From positions 1,426,001-1,490,000 of the forward strand of contig NZ_CP175511.1 of the NCBI RefSeq assembly GCF_046058945.1: DNA of 64,000 bases. Direction: 5' to 3'. Every line of letters starts with the position of its first letter. Position 1 is the stretch's first letter. Origin of the DNA: Brochothrix campestris. GTDB lineage: Bacteria; Bacillota; Bacilli; Lactobacillales; Listeriaceae. Positions 33,847 through 42,859 of this stretch are shown in pieces. Below the pieces are notes generated by a model, which had not been told where the DNA came from, did not search any database, and saw only the letters and a program-made list of their open reading frames with translations. The translations under genes and the position numbers were made by a program.

Positions 33847-35561
33847 CGTTTGTACTCCTTCGCTGTCATTTGTGTGGCATTTTTATCCGTTGCAAAGAGG
33901 GCTTTTTGTTCATTCATTTCAACAAGATACCCCGTTTCTTTATTTAAAATAAAGACATTGTGCGTTAATGGATAATTATCTATCATTTGATGAATAAAAT
34001 CGGTGTATTTTGTCATTTTATTCAAGGCTTGACGATTAGGACGATACCCAGTTACAACTTGACTTAAAAAATCATACAAGGCGTAATCAATTTCGAGCGA
34101 TTGCCTATTTTCATTTTCTTTATAGCCGTAGTCAATTTTGATGGTTGTACTGAAATTAGTTATCTCTGTTTCATTCGAAAACGCTCCAAATAGATGCAAA
34201 TCTTTCACCTCAAACTGACTCATATCAAAACCGATTGCAAACTTAGCTTTTTGACGGTAATCAAACACCAGTTGCCCAAACCCTTCACTGTAGAGAGTTG
34301 TTTGGACATTGTTTATCAAAGTAACTAATTCATTTGCTACATCACCCTTGCCTGTAAGGCAGCCATATAACATTGTAATGAATCGTTTAAACGATGTTTC
34401 TGTCGGTCTTTGTTTGCTTAATGACACACTGCGAATCAAAAAACCAAGCGATTGACTAATATTTTCTTTTATTTTGGCTTCATTTTTCCAGAAGCAGTCA
34501 ATCATTTGATCGTTTTCAATGTAACGGGCAATCATTTCATCAAAGTTAGTGTCGACCATGAAATTTTTTAAGACTTGGTCGTATTCAAGTGTGCGTTGCT
34601 TGGCTGGATCAAGATTATATAAAGCGTCTAATAGCTTCGTTTTTCCTGTTTGATTAAAGATAAGTTGCGGGAAACAATCATCGATTGTTGGCTCAGCCTG
34701 AGATGTATCAGGAATGACGATGCCGTTGATAAAATCCAAAAAGGAACGCACTGATAAAATCAATTTCCCTTTAAATATCGCTTCAAGTAATACATCAATG
34801 ACATTACGCTGAATCGTTTTATCCATTAATAATTGGTAGTTACGATGCGCTATTTCTTTAATACCATTATTTTTATCACGCAGCCAAGCTTGGTAGAGCA
34901 GATTGTCATCTGTTGGCTGTGTAATTTTAACGAGTAATTGCTCAAAAAAGGTTGATGTTAACTTGCCTTCTTTGATTGTATATAATTGATGTTCCAATAA
35001 ATTCACAATATGAAGGTGTTGATGTGATTTTATACCACCGATCTTTTGATCATTAAAGAGATTACTCTCATGAATGAATTGACAAAGGGTCGCGTATTCA
35101 GCCATCACCTCTTCATCTGAAATTAATTTGTGAAGGACACCCATATTAATTGCGATTAACAAATGTTGTGGCTCTGCATGCGATAGTGTAGGATTATCTT
35201 TAAAATCTGCGAGTAATTTTTTCAATGTATCTAACGCGGTTTCTTGTGGTGAGAACGACTCTGTTGCATCATTATGGACACGAACATTTTTGAGTAATTC
35301 TGGATGAACCGATTTGAGATACGATAATAAGTGAGACTTTCCGTCACCAACATTCCCACATAAAAAGACGACCTGCGGTTTAAGTTGTTGTTGAACATGT
35401 TGCAACCGCTCAATCAGTTCAGTTTCAACTGGTCGCTTTACATGGTAATAGTTTTTGTCAGCAGAAAGGCCGCTGTTTCCGTCAATGACTGCCTCCTGTG
35501 AAGATATCTTAAGCGATGTAAACGCTTCAATAAAGTGGGAGCGTTTTTGAATGTGTTTCAT
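33843..35561 (-). CDS. dptF: DNA phosphorothioation-dependent restriction protein DptF
   Basis: A 572-residue P-loop protein. Walker A FLCGNVGDGKSHLL lies at about 86-99, and a hydrophobic strand LLIAINMG (about 149-156) follows. The N-terminal AFTSLKISSQEAVIDG and the overall layout fit DptF. It is the promoter-proximal gene of the dpt operon; AGGAGG precedes ATG 35561. Family role: ATPase of the phosphorothioation-dependent restriction complex in the cytoplasm. The partner modification genes dndBCDE, normally next to it, are not here: the next gene upstream belongs to a sugar operon. Confidence 0.85.
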   Translation of the reverse strand: MKHIQKRSHFIEAFTSLKISSQEAVIDGNSGLSADKNYYHVKRPVETELIERLQHVQQQLKPQVVFLCGNVGDGKSHLLSYLKSVHPELLKNVRVHNDATESFSPQETALDTLKKLLADFKDNPTLSHAEPQHLLIAINMGVLHKLISDEEVMAEYATLCQFIHESNLFNDQKIGGIKSHQHLHIVNLLEHQLYTIKEGKLTSTFFEQLLVKITQPTDDNLLYQAWLRDKNNGIKEIAHRNYQLLMDKTIQRNVIDVLLEAIFKGKLILSVRSFLDFINGIVIPDTSQAEPTIDDCFPQLIFNQTGKTKLLDALYNLDPAKQRTLEYDQVLKNFMVDTNFDEMIARYIENDQMIDCFWKNEAKIKENISQSLGFLIRSVSLSKQRPTETSFKRFITMLYGCLTGKGDVANELVTLINNVQTTLYSEGFGQLVFDYRQKAKFAIGFDMSQFEVKDLHLFGAFSNETEITNFSTTIKIDYGYKENENRQSLEIDYALYDFLSQVVTGYRPNRQALNKMTKYTDFIHQMIDNYPLTHNVFILNKETGYLVEMNEQKALFATDKNATQMTAKEYKR

Positions 35562-35682
35562 GTTATAGCCTCCTGTATTTTATTGCCTCATGTTGTTTTT
35601 CTTGTCTAATTATTCAATTAATTATGTATCTAAAAAACAGAAAAAATCTTCAACTTAACTATCTTTTAACGATGTGGTAGCA

Positions 35683-35726
35683 TGATATATTATACCAAAA
35701 GAAACATACTACTTACTATGTTTCTT
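35683..35726 (-). promoter_or_regulatory. dptF promoter with operator-like dyad
   Basis: TATAAT (35694-35689) is a perfect -10 box. Directly upstream, AAGAAACATA and TATGTTTCTT (35699-35708 and 35717-35726) form a perfect 10-bp inverted repeat over eight bases, covering the -35 position. This is the usual layout for a repressor operator. The leader to ATG 35561 is about 120 bases. No regulator gene is adjacent. Confidence 0.5.
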
Positions 35727-35807
35727 GCATAAATTATCGGTAATTTTAAAAAAGAGAAAATTCGATTCATTATATAACATTTAAATAAACTCATCATAAA
35801 AAAATCT

Positions 35808-35838
35808 CAATAAAAGAACAAACCACTCTCGGTTTGTC
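35808..35838 (-). terminator. Terminator of the galactitol-type operon
   Basis: ACAAACC (35818-35824) pairs with GGTTTGT (35831-35837), and on the minus strand the stem is followed by TCTTTTATT. It lies ten bases after the stop of the last dehydrogenase gene. Confidence 0.65.
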
Positions 35839-35847
35839 CTCTTCATC

Positions 35848-36897
35848 TCACTCCGGATATATAATCACTTTACCTACTATTTCTTTGTCACTTACAATTC
35901 GTTCAAACATTGCTGGTAAATCGCTCAAGCCAATTCGATGCGTAATCAGAGGCGCCACTTTGAGCTGCTGTCGATTTAAAAAGTGAATACTCGTGTGATA
36001 CGCTTGACCGGGAAATGGCGCTGACATACTATGCCAAGACCCCTTAATCGTCAGTTCATGTCGCATGATTTTTTCAAAGAAGCTACGATGTAAGGTGACA
36101 TCGGCATAGGGAATACCAAGTAGCAACAGCTCGCCACCGCGCTTTGCATAGGCAAAGGCTTGCTCTGTCGCAACGGGTGAGCCACTCGCCTCAATCACGA
36201 GGTCGACGCCTGCTGTGTTTGTTTGCTGCTGGAAAGCGGCTAAGGTGGTCGTTGCTTCTTGGCTTTGATACGTTTGATGAGCCCCAACTGTCGTCGCCAG
36301 TTGTAATTTCATTTGATCAATATCAAAGGCATGAATCATTTTCGCGCCAAAGATGCGAGCCCATTGGATGGCAAGCAAACCAATCGTGCCACAACCAATC
36401 ACTGCGACGGTACTCCCAGGGCGCAGTTCCGTTTTAAGTAGACCATGCAATACAACCGCCGTCGGTTCGACAAAAGCGAGTTCATCAAACGGCATCGTTT
36501 GCGGAATCGGAATCAGCATTTTTTGAGGCACACAAACATAGTCGGCAAACACGCCGGGTAATTGCGCTCCGAGCACAAGCATTTGGTCACATTGCGAGTA
36601 CTGGCCACGTAAACATGCTTGACACGTTTGACACGGTTGACTGGGACATATGGCCACATGGTCCCCCACTTCAATTGCTGTGACATTCGTCCCCCTTGCA
36701 ACGACAACGCCTCCGCCTTCATGACCAAATGTAATACCAGCCTGATGGGGGCCAAGTTTGGCATAACGCGACACATCTGAACCACAAATACCCGCTGCTT
36801 TAATTCTTACGATGACATCATCAACGGTTTCAATCGTCGGCATTGGCACTGTTTCAAGTCTAACCGTTCGTTGTTGATAAAAGCGCAGTGCTTTCAT
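35848..36897 (-). CDS. gatD: Zn-dependent alcohol dehydrogenase, galactitol-1-phosphate 5-dehydrogenase-like
   Basis: A 349-residue medium-chain dehydrogenase. Catalytic zinc ligands are in GICGSD (Cys about 38) and FGHEGGG (His-Glu about 59-60). The structural zinc Cys cluster is CPSQPCQTCQACLRGQYSQC (about 89-108), and the NAD-binding loop is VIGCGTIGLL (about 167-176). In galactitol operons GatD oxidises galactitol-1-phosphate to tagatose-6-phosphate in the cytoplasm. The neighbouring PTS genes make this likely, but sorbitol or xylitol phosphate are possible substrates. It overlaps the preceding gene by 38 bases, yet has its own AGGAAGGGTGG site. Confidence 0.8.
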   Translation of the reverse strand: MKALRFYQQRTVRLETVPMPTIETVDDVIVRIKAAGICGSDVSRYAKLGPHQAGITFGHEGGGVVVARGTNVTAIEVGDHVAICPSQPCQTCQACLRGQYSQCDQMLVLGAQLPGVFADYVCVPQKMLIPIPQTMPFDELAFVEPTAVVLHGLLKTELRPGSTVAVIGCGTIGLLAIQWARIFGAKMIHAFDIDQMKLQLATTVGAHQTYQSQEATTTLAAFQQQTNTAGVDLVIEASGSPVATEQAFAYAKRGGELLLLGIPYADVTLHRSFFEKIMRHELTIKGSWHSMSAPFPGQAYHTSIHFLNRQQLKVAPLITHRIGLSDLPAMFERIVSDKEIVGKVIIYPE

Positions 36898-37960
36898 GTA
36901 ACCACCCTTCCTGCTGTGCTAACGTCTCATTCGATGCCAACAGTATCTTTAAACCCTTACCCTTCATTGCTGTGTCAAAGGCGGTTTCCCACTCAGCTAA
37001 CGAATAAACAGTACTAATGAGTGGGGCGAGTTGAATGACGTGCTCTCGATATAGCCTCAATGCCGTTTGCCAAGCGCTTGGTTTTTGTGAACGACTGCCA
37101 CAATACTGCAATTCGCGTTGCAGGATAAGATAAGCATTGATCGGCTCACACACAGTCGGAAATAATCCCACCTGAATCACACGTCCTTGTTTGGCAACAA
37201 GTGGGAGCGCTTCATTGAGGGCAACGCTCGCGCCGCTGCATTCGAACAATTGTGTCACGCCTTGACCGTTCGTACATTGATTAACGATCGCTGCGAGTGA
37301 TTGCTTATCTGTCATTACCGTTGTTCGAATCCCACATGCATGCGCGCACCGTAAACGGTGGGTATCACGTGCAAGTCCACTCAAAATAACGGTTGCGCCT
37401 TGTGAGCGAATCACCTGAGCCATCAGCAAGCCAATTGGGCCTGGACCGGTCACTAAAATCACCTCTCCTGCTGTAATTGTTGTACATTCAAGCGCGGCAT
37501 GTACACAACACGCGAGTGGTTCGAGCAGCGCCCCCTCTGCTAAGGTCATCTGCGGTGGTAGGTGATGACAGCTTGCTTCACGGCTCACGACAAACATCGC
37601 CATACTGCCATTAACTTGTGTGCCAATTCCCCGACGTTCATCACATAGATTATAAGCCTGTTTCATACAGGCTTCACAACGTCTGCATGTGGCATAGGTC
37701 GTTTCACTCGTCACACGGTCACCAATGCTAAATCGCGTCACTGCAGACCCAACTGCTGCTACAACACCGGAAAATTCATGTCCAAGAATGATTGGAACTG
37801 TGCTATTGGGATAGTGACCTTGCAACGTTTTCACATCTGACCCGCAAATACCGGAATATGCTACTGCTATTTTAAGCTCATCAGGCTGAATTTCCGGTTC
37901 TGTTAGTTCAACTAACTTTAGGTGCCCATTACCTGACCTTTGTTTCTGTAACGCCTTCAT
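36860..37960 (-). CDS. Second Zn-dependent medium-chain dehydrogenase
   Basis: A 366-residue MDR-family dehydrogenase with complete zinc sites: GICGSD, LGHEFSG, and structural Cys residues TCRRCEACMKQAYNLC (about 92-107). The nucleotide-binding loop is VTGPGPIGLL (about 174). It resembles threonine/sorbitol dehydrogenases and differs clearly from GatD next to it. Two dehydrogenases in one PTS operon suggest that two phosphorylated polyols, or two steps, are served. A GTG one codon upstream (37963) is an alternative start; AAGGAG is six and nine bases from the two. Confidence 0.75.
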   Translation of the reverse strand: MKALQKQRSGNGHLKLVELTEPEIQPDELKIAVAYSGICGSDVKTLQGHYPNSTVPIILGHEFSGVVAAVGSAVTRFSIGDRVTSETTYATCRRCEACMKQAYNLCDERRGIGTQVNGSMAMFVVSREASCHHLPPQMTLAEGALLEPLACCVHAALECTTITAGEVILVTGPGPIGLLMAQVIRSQGATVILSGLARDTHRLRCAHACGIRTTVMTDKQSLAAIVNQCTNGQGVTQLFECSGASVALNEALPLVAKQGRVIQVGLFPTVCEPINAYLILQRELQYCGSRSQKPSAWQTALRLYREHVIQLAPLISTVYSLAEWETAFDTAMKGKGLKILLASNETLAQQEGWLHESTALLSTTNG

Positions 37961-37984
37961 CACTTCACACTCCTTTAGTAAAAG

Positions 37985-39256
37985 TTATTGAAAGATGCTA
38001 TGATACCCCTCTGATAATTTCAAAATCAACCAATTGAGTAAGTTGCCCCCCATATCAAGCGAAGAAACTTCGGTAGCACCTGCCGGAAATTCATATATTC
38101 CTTGCATCATTTCAGTATGAACTGTCCCAAAATTGGTCGCCATCAACAACGCTGCCATAATGACGACAGCACCTGCCAAGACGGAATGAATGATGTTCCC
38201 TTTACGTGAGGCCACAATGAAAGCCACATAAAATGGAATCGTTGCTAAGTCACCAAATGGCAGGACTCGATTTCCTGGTAAAAACACGGCCAATAAGAGC
38301 GTGATAGGCACCAATATTAAACCGGTGGCAATGTTGGCAGGATGCCCAATTGCTAACGCGGCATCTAATCCAAGGTAAATATCACGCCCTTTAAAGCGGT
38401 CTCGTAAATAATCACGAGCTGCCGTCGAAATTGGAATCAAACCTTCCATTAAGATTTTTACCATTCGTGGCATTAATAGCATGACTGCTCCCATTGAAAT
38501 TCCGAGCTTAAAAACATTGCCGATATCATAACCTGCTAAAAAACCAATCACAATCCCTAATAATAATCCCATAATCATCGGTTCGCCAAAAATACCGAAT
38601 CGTTTTTGAATCGTTTCCGGGTCTGCTGTCACTTTTTTCAAACCAGGGATTTTAGCAATTAGCCACCCCGCTGGAATGCCAATGATGGCAAACGCAACGG
38701 TTGAACCTGTTGGTAATGAAATTCCTTGCAAGCCATAAAAACGTTGCACCATTGGCGCGGTTTTATCCGCAATATATAAGGTGATGACTTGAAAAAGAAT
38801 CGCACACCCGATCGAAAACCACCAATTGCCGGTAATGAGATAGCCTGTGGCCCCTGCTGATATAAAATGCCAATAATTCCAAATGTCGATGTCTAATGTT
38901 TTTGTTGCCTTCACCATTAATAATAACACGTTCACTCCTAATAAAATCGGTAATAATATCGCCGCAACTGGTGAAGCAAATGAAGCAGCCGCAGCTGATG
39001 GCCACCCTGTATCGATAATTGTTAAATGTAAATCAAACCGCTTCACCATTGCTTGCGCCGCGGGGCCAATGTTACCTGTTAACACCGAAATCACTAAATT
39101 AATCCCAACAAAACCAATCCCAATTGTAATTGCAGCTGCAAAGGCTTCTGCTAGTTTGACACGAAAGGCAACCGCAATTAGAAAGATAGCTAACGGTAAA
39201 ATCACTGTGGGTCCTAAATCCAGCACATATTGTACACCAGCTAATAACGTTTGCAT
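37985..39256 (-). CDS. gatC: PTS EIIC component, galactitol family
   Basis: A 423-residue membrane permease of the PTS galactitol family, with about nine to ten hydrophobic segments. Typical blocks are VSILTGN-like VISVLTGNIGPAAQAMV, DTGWPSAAAASFASP (about 82-96) and GRDIYLGLDAALAIGHPA (about 290-307). It carries the polyol across the membrane while EIIB phosphorylates it. It lies 14 bases after gatB. Length is close to the usual 420-450 residues for the family. Confidence 0.85.
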   Translation of the reverse strand: MQTLLAGVQYVLDLGPTVILPLAIFLIAVAFRVKLAEAFAAAITIGIGFVGINLVISVLTGNIGPAAQAMVKRFDLHLTIIDTGWPSAAAASFASPVAAILLPILLGVNVLLLMVKATKTLDIDIWNYWHFISAGATGYLITGNWWFSIGCAILFQVITLYIADKTAPMVQRFYGLQGISLPTGSTVAFAIIGIPAGWLIAKIPGLKKVTADPETIQKRFGIFGEPMIMGLLLGIVIGFLAGYDIGNVFKLGISMGAVMLLMPRMVKILMEGLIPISTAARDYLRDRFKGRDIYLGLDAALAIGHPANIATGLILVPITLLLAVFLPGNRVLPFGDLATIPFYVAFIVASRKGNIIHSVLAGAVVIMAALLMATNFGTVHTEMMQGIYEFPAGATEVSSLDMGGNLLNWLILKLSEGYHSIFQ

Positions 39257-39270
39257 GCCCTCACTCCTCC

Positions 39271-39546
39271 TTAAATTAATGCATCAATAATTTGTTGGTC
39301 GAGTTGTTCCATCTGAATACCTGTAATATAGGCTGTGGCAATAATAGTTGGCAGGTGATAACTTGTTGGCAAGATCGTTGTCGATACAATGACATCCGCC
39401 TGTGTTTGCTTCGCCTTAACTTCCATTATTTTACATTGGATAACTTCTGCTTGAATCCGTTCGCGTTTTAGCAACTCCTCTATTTTTTGACAAACAACCG
39501 TCGATGTTGCAATGCCTGCACCACAGGCCACTAGAATTTTCTTCAT
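39271..39546 (-). CDS. gatB: PTS EIIB component, galactitol family
   Basis: A 91-residue cytoplasmic EIIB. The phosphorylated Cys is in MKKILVACGAGIATST (Cys 8), the standard loop of galactitol-type EIIB. It receives phosphate from GatA and passes it to the incoming polyol. AGGAGG precedes ATG 39546, and the start overlaps the gatA stop (ATGA). Confidence 0.88.
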   Translation of the reverse strand: MKKILVACGAGIATSTVVCQKIEELLKRERIQAEVIQCKIMEVKAKQTQADVIVSTTILPTSYHLPTIIATAYITGIQMEQLDQQIIDALI

Positions 39547-40010
39547 AACTCCGCCTCCTCTTTCGTTAAGATTGCGAATAGTTCGCTCGCATCTGTCGCA
39601 TGTAATAGCTGTTCAACCCGCGTTTCACTTCGACAAATAGCCATCACCGCTTTTAAACTGGCTAATTGCGCTGTCGTTGTCGTCAATCCTAATACAAAAA
39701 CAATTTGAACAGCGACCCCATTCACACCATCCATCGCATGAAAAAACACTGGTTTCCGCAAGGTCATCACACTAATAAACGGTTGTTTCACATGGTTGAA
39801 ATCAGTATGCGGAATCGCGATGCCACAATGAGGTAACGCTAAACCTGTTGGGTAGCTTAATTCCCGCGTTTGTAGGGCATTAAAATAACTTGCCTTCGTA
39901 TATCCGAGTTGCTGGGCCTTTTTACAAATGGTTTTGAAGATCGTCTCAACACTATCCTCTTGCTGTTGTACATAGAGCAGTTTAGTTTCAATCATATCTT
40001 TCAAACTCAT
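39543..40010 (-). CDS. gatA: PTS EIIA component, galactitol/fructose type
   Basis: A 155-residue EIIA. The active-site histidine lies in GIAIPHTDFNHV (about residue 66 of the ATG 40010 form), preceded by LALPHCG; VQIVFVLGL is the usual hydrophobic strand after it. It takes phosphate from HPr and gives it to GatB. The frame opens a few codons earlier at a GTG, but AAAGAGGTG sits there and points to ATG 40010. First gene of the PTS operon. Confidence 0.85.
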   Translation of the reverse strand: MSLKDMIETKLLYVQQQEDSVETIFKTICKKAQQLGYTKASYFNALQTRELSYPTGLALPHCGIAIPHTDFNHVKQPFISVMTLRKPVFFHAMDGVNGVAVQIVFVLGLTTTTAQLASLKAVMAICRSETRVEQLLHATDASELFAILTKEEAEL

Positions 40011-40125
40011 TGCTTGCACCTCTTTGTCTTTTTAGTTCTTACCTCAAGTATAAAAGTGCTTTTTGAGCATAGCTACACCTTTTCATCACAGTTTTTAACA
40101 GACGTATTGATTTCAGTGTGATGAA

Positions 40126-40155
40126 AGTAAAAAAGCACCTCCAATATGGAGGTGT
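40126..40155 (-). terminator. Terminator in the gat leader
   Basis: CACCTCCA-ATA-TGGAGGTG is a perfect eight-pair stem, and the minus strand continues with six T. It lies about 115 bases before gatA and therefore ends either the regulator transcript or an attenuated gat leader. A TATACT box at about 40050 may be a separate gat promoter after it. Confidence 0.75.
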
Positions 40156-40259
40156 CAGATTGTTGACAACGTCGAATTAAACTACTTTTCCTTTCAAATT
40201 ATATGACAGTGACTTTGTCTACGAAATGAGTAGGCTTAATAGAAATGCGGTTATCTCCT

Positions 40260-40338
40260 CTAGTTACATCAGCTAAATCCTATGATTTTTCATGGGAAAG
40301 TTGCGACGGGAAATAGTCGAGACGTTATTTTCTCCAAT
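40260..40338 (-). repeat. Structured intergenic repeat, copy 2
   Basis: The second copy of the element at 15876-15955. The core CGAC-GGGAAATA-GTCG hairpin is kept; the outer stem uses TGGGAAAG against TTTTCTCCA with a bulge, so pairing is partly preserved although the bases differ. Copy 2 sits between the PRD regulator gene and the gat operon. Confidence 0.55.
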
Positions 40339-40510
40339 CACTGCAGTTTAGAACGGCTTTAAATTACTTTCGTTCTAGGAAAAACGCGCCTTCGAGGTGA
40401 GTATACAGATGGCACTCAACTTCGAGAAGGCGAGGCATTGACGACCTAGAACAGCGTTTATCTTCAGTCTCTCACCTCCAATAAGGAGGTGTGAAGGCTA
40501 TCGTTTTGAT
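40339..40510. other. Structured region behind the gat regulator gene
   Basis: GTTCTAGG (40372-40379) pairs with CCTAGAAC (40445-40452), and inside it CGCCTTC (40387-40393) pairs with GAAGGCG (40426-40432). A further hairpin CACCTCC/GGAGGTG (40473-40479 and 40485-40491) repeats the stem sequence of the terminator at 40136-40154. No gene with a ribosome site is present. The region probably is the 3' end of the regulator transcript or the leader of the gat operon. Confidence 0.45.
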
Positions 40511-42448
40511 TCAGATTTCATTGAGTAGTCGTTGATACGCTTTCCCAGCTGAATTTTCATTAGCACAGGCTTTTAACAAGGTTTTGTTCTCTGCTAATTC
40601 CACAAGACACTTAAGCGGTTCAAGTTGTTTAAAGGCATCATCGCTCACAATTAGCACGAGACAATGCACCAATCCGAGCTCGGTTTTAATCCCTTCTTTA
40701 ATAAATAGTAAGCTAAAACCAACACCATTAACACCATGATGTGAAGACTCATGTGGAAGCGCAATTGTTTCCCTTAAAAAGATACTCACATGCATACGAG
40801 GGTATCGTTGCAGCATTGCCTCAAGATAACGTGGTTTGATAATATTTCCTTTTAAAAGCGGTGTGGCAGCTTGTATCATCGCCTCCCTCCAGCTAGCATA
40901 ACTTGTATGTTGCACGTGCTTTCTCGGTAATAAAGCTAACAGTTTTTGATAGGGATGTATGCTGCAATTGCTGACAAACTTATGGTCTAATGCTGCTTTT
41001 TTTTCGAAACCATCCTGCAAAACAGTACTCCGAAGTTGGTTTAACGCCTCATCACTAGGTATTGTTTCGATAAAATAATAGGGCTGATTTATTTGTAGTG
41101 GTATTACCGAAAATATCAAATCAACGACTGGGGCGTTATCGTAAAAAGTACGTTTACTCATTGCTTTTAAAAAAGAGAATTCCGGAAAAAAAGCAATCAA
41201 ACGAATACGTAATAGTTGTGCAATACTCTCTCCACTCGTACAAACAACGACCGCTTGTTTTTGCAACTTTATAGCATGCTGACACTCAATTAAATGAGTT
41301 GCCAAAAAAATAGTCAAGTAAATAACTTCATGTTCAGGGATCGTACGACCAACTAATTTCTCGAGAGGTAACAGCGCATTTTTTACGTACTGATTAAGCG
41401 TTTTATATTTTAATGGGAGGTTATCAACAGAGACCGTTTTTAATGTTAAACCATACATGATACGATAATAGGCTGGTTCAAAATGACGGGAGAGTTTTTG
41501 TAACAACTGTTCTTTTTTAGGGAGAAGGTAAACCGCTGTTGATTCAAAGCTTAATAAAAAGGCGTTTAAAGCAGTCGTTAACGCTTCTTTTTGTGACGGC
41601 GGAGGCGATGGACGGGCTTTGCCAAGTGCTAAAAATTGGAGTGTAAAATACAGCCGATCATTTTCAGAAAACAGCTCATTTTTATCAATGACCGTTGTCA
41701 CTATCCGATATTCAATCGTATCTGCTAACGCAGTAAGCTTTATTAACGAATAACGATCTAGCTGATTCTGACTGTTTATACGTCGTAACAGCGTAATCAA
41801 AAAAAAGGCTAATACATGTGACTGACGTTCAATATAACGTACTCTCAGAGCCGCTTCTATTTTTTTAATTTTATCTTTTGCCGCAATGACCTCTTCATCC
41901 TTAACATCAAGATAGTAGCGTAGCACTTGACTCATTGAGCGTTCGTCCATGATGCGATCCAATGCTTCAAAGAGAAGCGAACGAATCTGCCATTCATCAC
42001 CGGTTAAAAGATAACCTTTTTTACGTGAATACTTAATCCTTATCCCCTTTTTTTCAAGTAGCTTATTCGTTTCTTTTAAATCTTTTAATACCGTATTTTT
42101 ACTAACCTGTAATTGTAACGCTAGGCTCAGCAACGATAGTTCTTCTACTAAAGTGGCCACCATCAAAATGAGCAACTGTTGTCGTTCTGCCTCGGATGGC
42201 ACATACGTAACAATAAGCGAAATAAGCCCACACAATTGTTCTTCGTGTGGACTTATCACTTCGATGCATTTTTTATCAATCTTAATTACGCCTAATTGAT
42301 AGCTGGCTAAAAAGTCATTTCCTTTAGCAATTGTATACCGTAACTGACTTTCACTAACACTGAATTGTTGGTAAATTGATGTCACTCGCGAGCGTCTGTT
42401 TTTAATGATATAGAGCAATACCTTACTTGTTCGACTGTCTAATATCAT
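40511..42448 (-). CDS. PRD-containing PTS-controlled transcription regulator of the gat operon
   Basis: About 645 residues. An N-terminal HTH (about 10-50), a second HTH (about 80-140, LALQLQVSKNTVLKDL), PRD domains (about 170-390), an EIIB-like domain around VVVCTSGESIAQLL (about 405-490), and a C-terminal EIIA-like domain with the histidine in LPHESSHHGVNG (about 575). Such MtlR/ManR-type activators respond to PTS phosphorylation. It is encoded directly before the gat operon on the same strand and very likely controls it. GGGAGG eight bases upstream selects ATG 42448 over the longer frame to 42481. Confidence 0.8.
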   Translation of the reverse strand: MILDSRTSKVLLYIIKNRRSRVTSIYQQFSVSESQLRYTIAKGNDFLASYQLGVIKIDKKCIEVISPHEEQLCGLISLIVTYVPSEAERQQLLILMVATLVEELSLLSLALQLQVSKNTVLKDLKETNKLLEKKGIRIKYSRKKGYLLTGDEWQIRSLLFEALDRIMDERSMSQVLRYYLDVKDEEVIAAKDKIKKIEAALRVRYIERQSHVLAFFLITLLRRINSQNQLDRYSLIKLTALADTIEYRIVTTVIDKNELFSENDRLYFTLQFLALGKARPSPPPSQKEALTTALNAFLLSFESTAVYLLPKKEQLLQKLSRHFEPAYYRIMYGLTLKTVSVDNLPLKYKTLNQYVKNALLPLEKLVGRTIPEHEVIYLTIFLATHLIECQHAIKLQKQAVVVCTSGESIAQLLRIRLIAFFPEFSFLKAMSKRTFYDNAPVVDLIFSVIPLQINQPYYFIETIPSDEALNQLRSTVLQDGFEKKAALDHKFVSNCSIHPYQKLLALLPRKHVQHTSYASWREAMIQAATPLLKGNIIKPRYLEAMLQRYPRMHVSIFLRETIALPHESSHHGVNGVGFSLLFIKEGIKTELGLVHCLVLIVSDDAFKQLEPLKCLVELAENKTLLKACANENSAGKAYQRLLNEI

Positions 42449-42577
42449 CGATTTCGCCTCCCTATACATATAGGTTAGCAAGATCGTTTGAGATCGTAAA
42501 GTGATTACCTCTCGCAGTTTTCTGCCGACATTTCTAATCAGGAGCGTTTACTATTTTTTTGATTTTGAGGAAGCTTT

Positions 42578-42859
42578 TTATAGTAAATCCTTACTTTTCA
42601 TTTTATTCAATTCACTTTTGATTTTATCGTTGTATTTTTTTCGACCAGATCTCGCTTCTTCGGTAAAAAGAATTGCGGCAACAATTAGAAAGACAATGTA
42701 CATAATCCAATTTAATTCTCCCATATATAGCCCAATGGTCACCATCACAAAGAAAATAGCTGGTATAATAAAACTCATAAACAGATGTCGGTTCATTGAT
42801 AATAAATATTGCGCTGCAAACATTGCTGCTAAAATTACCAAGCGTATAAACTCATTCAT
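42578..42859 (-). CDS. Small membrane protein paired with DUF2089 regulator
   Basis: A 93-residue protein with three hydrophobic segments (about 4-20, 27-43 and 48-64) and a basic C-terminal tail (GRKKYNDKIKSELNK). The start ATG 42859 overlaps the end of the DUF2089 gene and has GAAGAAGG upstream; the longer frame to 42913 lies inside that gene and is not likely used. The tight coupling suggests a regulator/membrane-sensor pair. Family unknown. Confidence 0.65.
   Translation of the reverse strand: MNEFIRLVILAAMFAAQYLLSMNRHLFMSFIIPAIFFVMVTIGLYMGELNWIMYIVFLIVAAILFTEEARSGRKKYNDKIKSELNKMKSKDLL

Noticed and set aside
35515..35532. Cre-like TGTAAACGCTTCAA near the dptF start
   Set aside because: It is inside the dptF coding region, departs from the consensus in the right half and has no supporting context.
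40360..40440. 24-codon minus-strand ORF starting MPRLLEVECHLY
   Set aside because: It has no ribosome site and lies exactly inside the strong inverted repeats, so structure explains the sequence better.
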